A stretch of DNA of 7,855 nucleotides, from positions 1-7,855 of the forward strand of contig JAATFR010000064.1 of the NCBI GenBank assembly GCA_015655095.1. Direction: 5' to 3'. Positions 4,908 through 7,855 of this stretch are shown here, piece after piece. Positions within the stretch are counted from its first letter, which is position 1. The number at the start of each line of letters is the position of its first letter. The DNA comes from Hyphomicrobiales bacterium. Its GTDB lineage: Bacteria > Pseudomonadota > Alphaproteobacteria > Parvibaculales > Parvibaculaceae. The translations under genes were made by a program, and so were the position numbers. The notes under the pieces were generated by a model. It ran no database searches, had not been told where the DNA came from, and worked only from the letters and a program-made list of their open reading frames with translations.

Positions 4908-6254
4908 ATGACGCGTAAATATTTTGGCACCGACGGTATTCGCGGCGTCGCCAACAAGGCCCCGATGGATGCGGAAACGGCGCTTCGGGTCGGCATGGCC
5001 GCGGGCCGGGTTTTTACCCGGGGCGAACACCGCCATCGCGTCGTCATCGGCAAGGACACCCGGCTTTCCGGCTATATGATCGAACCCGCACTGGTGGCGG
5101 GCTTTACCTCCATGGGCATGGACGTGTTCCTGTTCGGCCCCCTGCCGACGCCTGCGGTGGCGCTGTTGACCCGCTCGCTGCGCGCTGATCTCGGCGTGAT
5201 GGTTTCGGCCTCGCACAATGGTTTTGAGGACAATGGCATCAAGCTGTTCGGTCCCGACGGCTACAAGCTTTCCGACGAGGTGGAACTCGACATCGAGCAC
5301 CACATGGACAATGGCCTCAAGGACGGGCTGGTCGAGCCGCGCGCGCTGGGCCGGGCCAAGCGGATCGATGATGCGCAGGCGCGCTATATCGAGCATGTGA
5401 AGCACAGCTTTCCTCGCCAGCTCAACCTTGAGGGATTGCGCATCGTCATCGATTGCGCCAACGGCGCGGCCTACAAGGTTGCGCCCGCCGTGCTGTGGGA
5501 ACTGGGCGCGGATGTCGTGACCGTGGGCACCGATCCCGATGGCTACAACATCAATGACGAAGTGGGTTCGACCGCGCCGCAGCGCATGTGCGAGACGGTG
5601 CGCGAACGCCGCGCCGACATCGGCATCGCGCTTGATGGCGATGCGGACCGCCTCGTTATCGCCGATGAAAACGGCAGGGTCGTCGATGGCGACCAGATCA
5701 TGGGACTGATCGCCGGGCGTTGGGCGGCGGAGGGCAAGCTTGCGGGTGGTGGCGTCGTCGCCACGGTCATGTCGAACCTCGGACTTGAGCGCTATCTGGG
5801 CGGGAAGGGGCTTTCGCTCGCGCGCACCAGGGTGGGCGACCGCTATGTGGTGGAGCATATGCGCGAGCATGGCTTCAATGTCGGCGGGGAGCCTTCAGGG
5901 CATATCGTGCTGTCGGATTTTTCCACCACTGGCGACGGCCTGCTTGCCGCCTTGCAGGTGCTTGCCGCGATGAAGCTGACCGGCAAACCGGTCAGCGAAC
6001 TTTGCCATGTGTTCGACCCCTTGCCGCAGCTTTTGAAGAATGTGCGCTTCGCCGGCGGCGAGCCGCTTGGCGATGCCCATGTGGTGGATGCGATCCGCGA
6101 AGGCGAGGCGCGGCTGGGTCGCTCGGGCCGTCTCGTCATCCGCAAGTCCGGTACCGAACCGCTCATCCGCGTGATGGGCGAGGGCGATGACGCGGCGCTG
6201 GTCAAGGCCGTGGTCAATGATATCTGTTCGGCCATTCAGCATGTTGCTGCCTGA
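4908..6254 (+). CDS. glmM: Phosphoglucosamine mutase
   Basis: A 448-residue enzyme converting glucosamine-6-phosphate to glucosamine-1-phosphate for UDP-GlcNAc, and so for peptidoglycan and lipid A. Length and all four family landmarks fit: N-terminal KYFGTDGIRG (4-13), the catalytic serine loop SASHNGFEDNG with Ser102 (the same number as in E. coli), the metal loop DGDADR (243-248), the sugar-binding GEPSGH (327-332), and the phosphate-binding RKSGTEPLIRVM (412-423). In the serine loop the residue after Asn is Gly105, where most relatives I recall have Pro. The ATG at 4908 is chosen for the GAGGA SD (4899-4903) and because MxRKYFGTDG is the usual N-terminus; an in-frame ATG at 4857 would add 17 unconserved residues. 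It lies 91 bases after folP on the same strand, so it may share the folP transcript or have its own promoter (a TATGTT -10-like box at 4840-4845 has no convincing -35). Its stop overlaps the thiD SD. Confidence 0.97.
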   Translation: MTRKYFGTDGIRGVANKAPMDAETALRVGMAAGRVFTRGEHRHRVVIGKDTRLSGYMIEPALVAGFTSMGMDVFLFGPLPTPAVALLTRSLRADLGVMVSASHNGFEDNGIKLFGPDGYKLSDEVELDIEHHMDNGLKDGLVEPRALGRAKRIDDAQARYIEHVKHSFPRQLNLEGLRIVIDCANGAAYKVAPAVLWELGADVVTVGTDPDGYNINDEVGSTAPQRMCETVRERRADIGIALDGDADRLVIADENGRVVDGDQIMGLIAGRWAAEGKLAGGGVVATVMSNLGLERYLGGKGLSLARTRVGDRYVVEHMREHGFNVGGEPSGHIVLSDFSTTGDGLLAALQVLAAMKLTGKPVSELCHVFDPLPQLLKNVRFAGGEPLGDAHVVDAIREGEARLGRSGRLVIRKSGTEPLIRVMGEGDDAALVKAVVNDICSAIQHVAA

Positions 6255-6264
6255 GGAATAAAGC

Positions 6265-7122
6265 GTGTTGCCTTCAGAAGATGAGACTGCGAATGACAAT
6301 GGATCTGCATCGAACCGTGGTCGTGTACTGATCATATCGGGATCCGACTCGGGCGGCGGCGCGGGGATGCAGGCCGACATCAAGACCGTGACGCTGCTGG
6401 GTGGCTATGCCATGAGCGCGCTGACCGCGATCACCATCCAGAACACGCTGGGCGTTCAGGGCATTTTTGACGTGCCTGCCGATATTGTCCGCCAGCAGAT
6501 GGAAGCGGTGCTGGATGATATTGGTGTCGATGCGCTCAAGACCGGCATGCTGCACCGGGCCGACATTGTGGAAGCGGTGGCGGAAGTGTTGTCCGACAAG
6601 GCCCCCGACGCCGCGCTCGTCGTTGATCCGGTGATGATCGCCAAGGGCGGCGCGGCGCTGCTGGAGCAGAGCGCCACCGATGCGCTGAAGCAGATATTGA
6701 TTCCGCTTGCGGCCCTGATCACGCCCAATGCGCCGGAAGCCGCCGTTCTGACCGGGCGCGAGATCAATGATCTCGACGGGCAGAAGCGCGCCGCCGACGC
6801 CCTGCTTGGGCTGGGCGCGGATGCGGTGCTGATCAAGGGCGGCCACATCGAGGGCGAGACGATCTTCGATGTGCTCGCGACGGCGGAAACGCTGGAGGTT
6901 TTTTCCTCGCCGCGCATCGAGACGCGCCACACCCACGGCACAGGATGCACATTGGCATCCGCCATCGCCACCGGCCTTTCCTTCGGCCTCGACATCAGCG
7001 AGGCGGTGGCGTTGGCGCGCGAATATGTGCATGAGGCGATCCGCACTGCGCCCGGTTTCGGCAAGGGGCATGGCCCGGTCAACCATGGCCATGTGCTGGG
7101 AGTGCGCGAAGAGGCGGACTGA
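6265..7122 (+). CDS. thiD: Hydroxymethylpyrimidine/phosphomethylpyrimidine kinase
   Basis: A 285-residue ribokinase-fold enzyme that phosphorylates 4-amino-5-hydroxymethyl-2-methylpyrimidine and its monophosphate in thiamine synthesis or salvage. Landmarks are VLIISGSDSGGGAGMQADIK (21-40), the substrate-site region TAITIQNT (54-61), LKTGML (91-96), DPVM (121-124), ITPN (152-155), KGGH (191-194) and the anion-hole/active-site HGTGCTLASA (224-233) with Cys228. The start is GTG at 6265, supported by GAGGAA (6253-6258) 6 bases upstream; the next codon is TTG, a possible alternative start. The SD overlaps the glmM stop, only 10 bases lie between the genes, and translation is probably coupled, so glmM and thiD form an operon. 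The first 18 residues are an unconserved polar extension. No thiamine riboswitch is visible before the gene, which fits its position inside a housekeeping operon. Confidence 0.95.
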   Translation: MLPSEDETANDNGSASNRGRVLIISGSDSGGGAGMQADIKTVTLLGGYAMSALTAITIQNTLGVQGIFDVPADIVRQQMEAVLDDIGVDALKTGMLHRADIVEAVAEVLSDKAPDAALVVDPVMIAKGGAALLEQSATDALKQILIPLAALITPNAPEAAVLTGREINDLDGQKRAADALLGLGADAVLIKGGHIEGETIFDVLATAETLEVFSSPRIETRHTHGTGCTLASAIATGLSFGLDISEAVALAREYVHEAIRTAPGFGKGHGPVNHGHVLGVREEAD

Positions 7123-7136
7123 ACCGGCGGGTTCAG
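7119..7136 (+). terminator. Hairpin at the end of thiD, possible terminator
   Basis: CTGAACC (7119-7125) and GGTTCAG (7130-7136) form a perfect 7-bp stem with a GGCG loop. It overlaps the thiD stop codon and marks the end of the folP-glmM-thiD run. The following bases (CCTTGCG) are not a T run, so it may stabilise the 3' end or act with Rho rather than terminate alone. Confidence 0.45.
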
Positions 7137-7188
7137 CCTTGCGCCGGATTTGAACATTCACGCCTCTCAGGCAGCATAAAATCGCCAT

Positions 7189-7217
7189 TTGACAGTCACA
7201 GGGCGGAAGCATATATC
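7189..7217 (+). promoter_or_regulatory. Sigma70-type promoter of serC
   Basis: A consensus -35 TTGACA (7189-7194), a 17-base spacer and TATATC (7212-7217, four of six to the -10 consensus). The predicted start near 7224 coincides with the left edge of the conserved leader RNA, which supports both calls. serC therefore has its own promoter, separate from glmM-thiD. Confidence 0.75.
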
Positions 7218-7225
7218 GGTCGGCG

Positions 7226-7275
7226 GGCTACCCCTCCCCACCGAGGGGCATCTATCTGGAAGGGATAGTTGCAAC
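7226..7275 (+). promoter_or_regulatory. serC leader RNA motif (cis-regulatory, alphaproteobacterial)
   Basis: The short 5' leader can form two hairpins. The first is CCCCTC (7231-7236) with GAGGGG (7243-7248) around a 6-base loop. The second is CTATC (7252-7256) with GATAG (7264-7268), whose loop and 3' arm contain the only SD candidate, GGAAGGGA (7258-7265), 10 bases before the ATG. This position and layout agree with the serC motif described upstream of serC in Alphaproteobacteria. It was recognised from memory of its GC-rich hairpin and its place, not by a covariance search. The second hairpin would hide the ribosome binding site, suggesting translational control. Its ligand, if any, is not known to me. 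Confidence 0.72.
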
Positions 7276-7855
7276 ATGAATCCGACCAATAGCATCGAAA
7301 CGGGCCGCCCGGCCACTCGCCCGGCCAATCCCCAGTTTTCTTCCGGCCCCTGCGCCAAGCGCCCCGGCTGGTCCCCCCAAAGCCTCAAGGACGCGCTCAT
7401 CGGGCGCAGCCACCGCTCCAAGCCCGGCAAGGCAAAGCTTGTCGAGGCCATCGAGAAGACGCGCGCCATTCTGGGCGTGCCCGCCGACTACCGGATCGGT
7501 ATCGTCGCGGCTTCCGACACCGGCGCTGTCGAAATGGCGCTCTGGTCGCTGCTGGGCGCACGCGGCGTCGACATGCTTGCCTGGGAAAGCTTCGGCGAGG
7601 GCTGGATCACCGATGTGGTCAAGCAACTCAAGCTCAAGGACGTGCGCAGCCTGACCGCGCCCTATGGCAAGCTGCCGGACCTTTCCACCGTCGATTTCAA
7701 GAACGATGTCGTCTTCACCTGGAACGGCACCACCTCCGGCGTGCGCGTACCCAACGCGAGCTGGATTCCCGATGACCGGGAAGGGCTGACGATCTGCGAT
7801 GCGACCTCTTCCGCGTTCGCGCAGGAAATGGCCTGGCCCAAGCTCGACGTCACGA
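7276..7855 (+). CDS. serC: Phosphoserine aminotransferase, N-terminal half (runs off window)
   Basis: The first 193 residues of a PLP enzyme that converts 3-phosphohydroxypyruvate and glutamate to phosphoserine and 2-oxoglutarate in serine synthesis. It is of the long alphaproteobacterial/Methanosarcina type rather than the E. coli type. Visible landmarks are FSSGPCAKRPGW (21-32), SHRSKPGKAKL (45-55), ASDTGAVEMALW (79-90, phosphate-of-PLP region), WNGTTSGVRVPN (149-160) and CDATSSAF (174-181), with Asp175 expected to bind the PLP pyridine nitrogen. The Schiff-base lysine and the C-terminal domain lie beyond base 7855. ATG 7276 is the only start that follows the leader, and the N-terminus matches relatives. 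It has its own promoter and a structured leader. serA, its usual partner in these bacteria, would be expected just to the right but is not visible. Confidence 0.96.
   Translation, partial: MNPTNSIETGRPATRPANPQFSSGPCAKRPGWSPQSLKDALIGRSHRSKPGKAKLVEAIEKTRAILGVPADYRIGIVAASDTGAVEMALWSLLGARGVDMLAWESFGEGWITDVVKQLKLKDVRSLTAPYGKLPDLSTVDFKNDVVFTWNGTTSGVRVPNASWIPDDREGLTICDATSSAFAQEMAWPKLDVT

Noticed and set aside
3971..5059. Long minus-strand open frame (362 codons) across folP and the start of glmM
   Set aside because: It is the antisense shadow of folP and glmM in GC-rich DNA. The protein has no recognisable motif, and the plus strand carries well-conserved enzymes.
4839..5870. Minus-strand open frame of 343 codons inside glmM
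   Set aside because: Shadow of glmM. The His/Arg/Ala-rich composition is typical of antisense frames, and no SD or motif was seen.
6274..7212. Minus-strand open frame of 312 codons across thiD
   Set aside because: Antisense shadow of thiD with no motif. It would also run through the serC promoter.
1..7855. Mobile elements, integron parts, tRNA/rRNA genes or CRISPR arrays
   Set aside because: Looked for because of the Sul-like gene, but no transposase or integrase frame, terminal repeats, attC-like site, regularly spaced repeats or tRNA-like fold was seen.

Overview
The window is a chromosomal segment of an alphaproteobacterium, probably of the order Hyphomicrobiales (Rhizobiales). The evidence is the FtsH, GlmM and SerC sequence types, the serC-type RNA leader (a motif known from Alphaproteobacteria), a ChoX/BetI pair and high GC content. 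The Sul2-like dihydropteroate synthase beside glmM further suggests a Rhodobiaceae/Parvibaculum-like lineage. That placement rests on remembered literature, not on a search.

Layout, left to right. (1) 1-840: the 3' end of ftsH (+), closed by a textbook intrinsic terminator at 847-877. (2) 941-3799: an accessory block. On the minus strand choX (choline-binding protein, 2841-1891) is followed by an overlapping or closely spaced alpha/beta hydrolase (1861-941). A BetI-type TetR regulator (2964-3611, +) is divergent from choX, and a perfect 18-bp palindrome, the likely operator, sits between them. Converging on betI is a 50-residue single-span membrane protein (3799-3647, -) with its own SD, promoter-like boxes and a 15-bp palindrome in its leader. 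(3) 3983-7122: a housekeeping run on the plus strand of folP, glmM and thiD (folate, peptidoglycan precursor and thiamine synthesis). glmM and thiD are tightly coupled. (4) 7189-7855: a good sigma70-type promoter, a short two-hairpin serC leader that overlaps the ribosome binding site, and the 5' half of serC.

The most interesting item is folP. Its protein resembles the mobile sulfonamide-resistance enzyme Sul2 (and Sul1) far more than a standard FolP: NITEDSF in place of NxTPDSF, the DLGPAPSNPD segment, VSLDSF, and a DPGMGFFLG loop two residues longer than in E. coli FolP. It sits directly before glmM, the gene whose remnant often accompanies mobile sul2. The window is therefore a candidate relative of the chromosomal source of sul2, and its host may be intrinsically insensitive to sulfonamides.

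The choX-betI block probably forms a choline-responsive unit, but no ChoW/ChoV permease or ATPase and no betAB genes are visible here. No stretch longer than 300 bases lacks a gene. The largest gaps (841-940, 2842-2963, 3800-3982, 7123-7275) contain the regulatory elements listed. I see no tRNA, rRNA, insertion sequence, integrase or CRISPR array.
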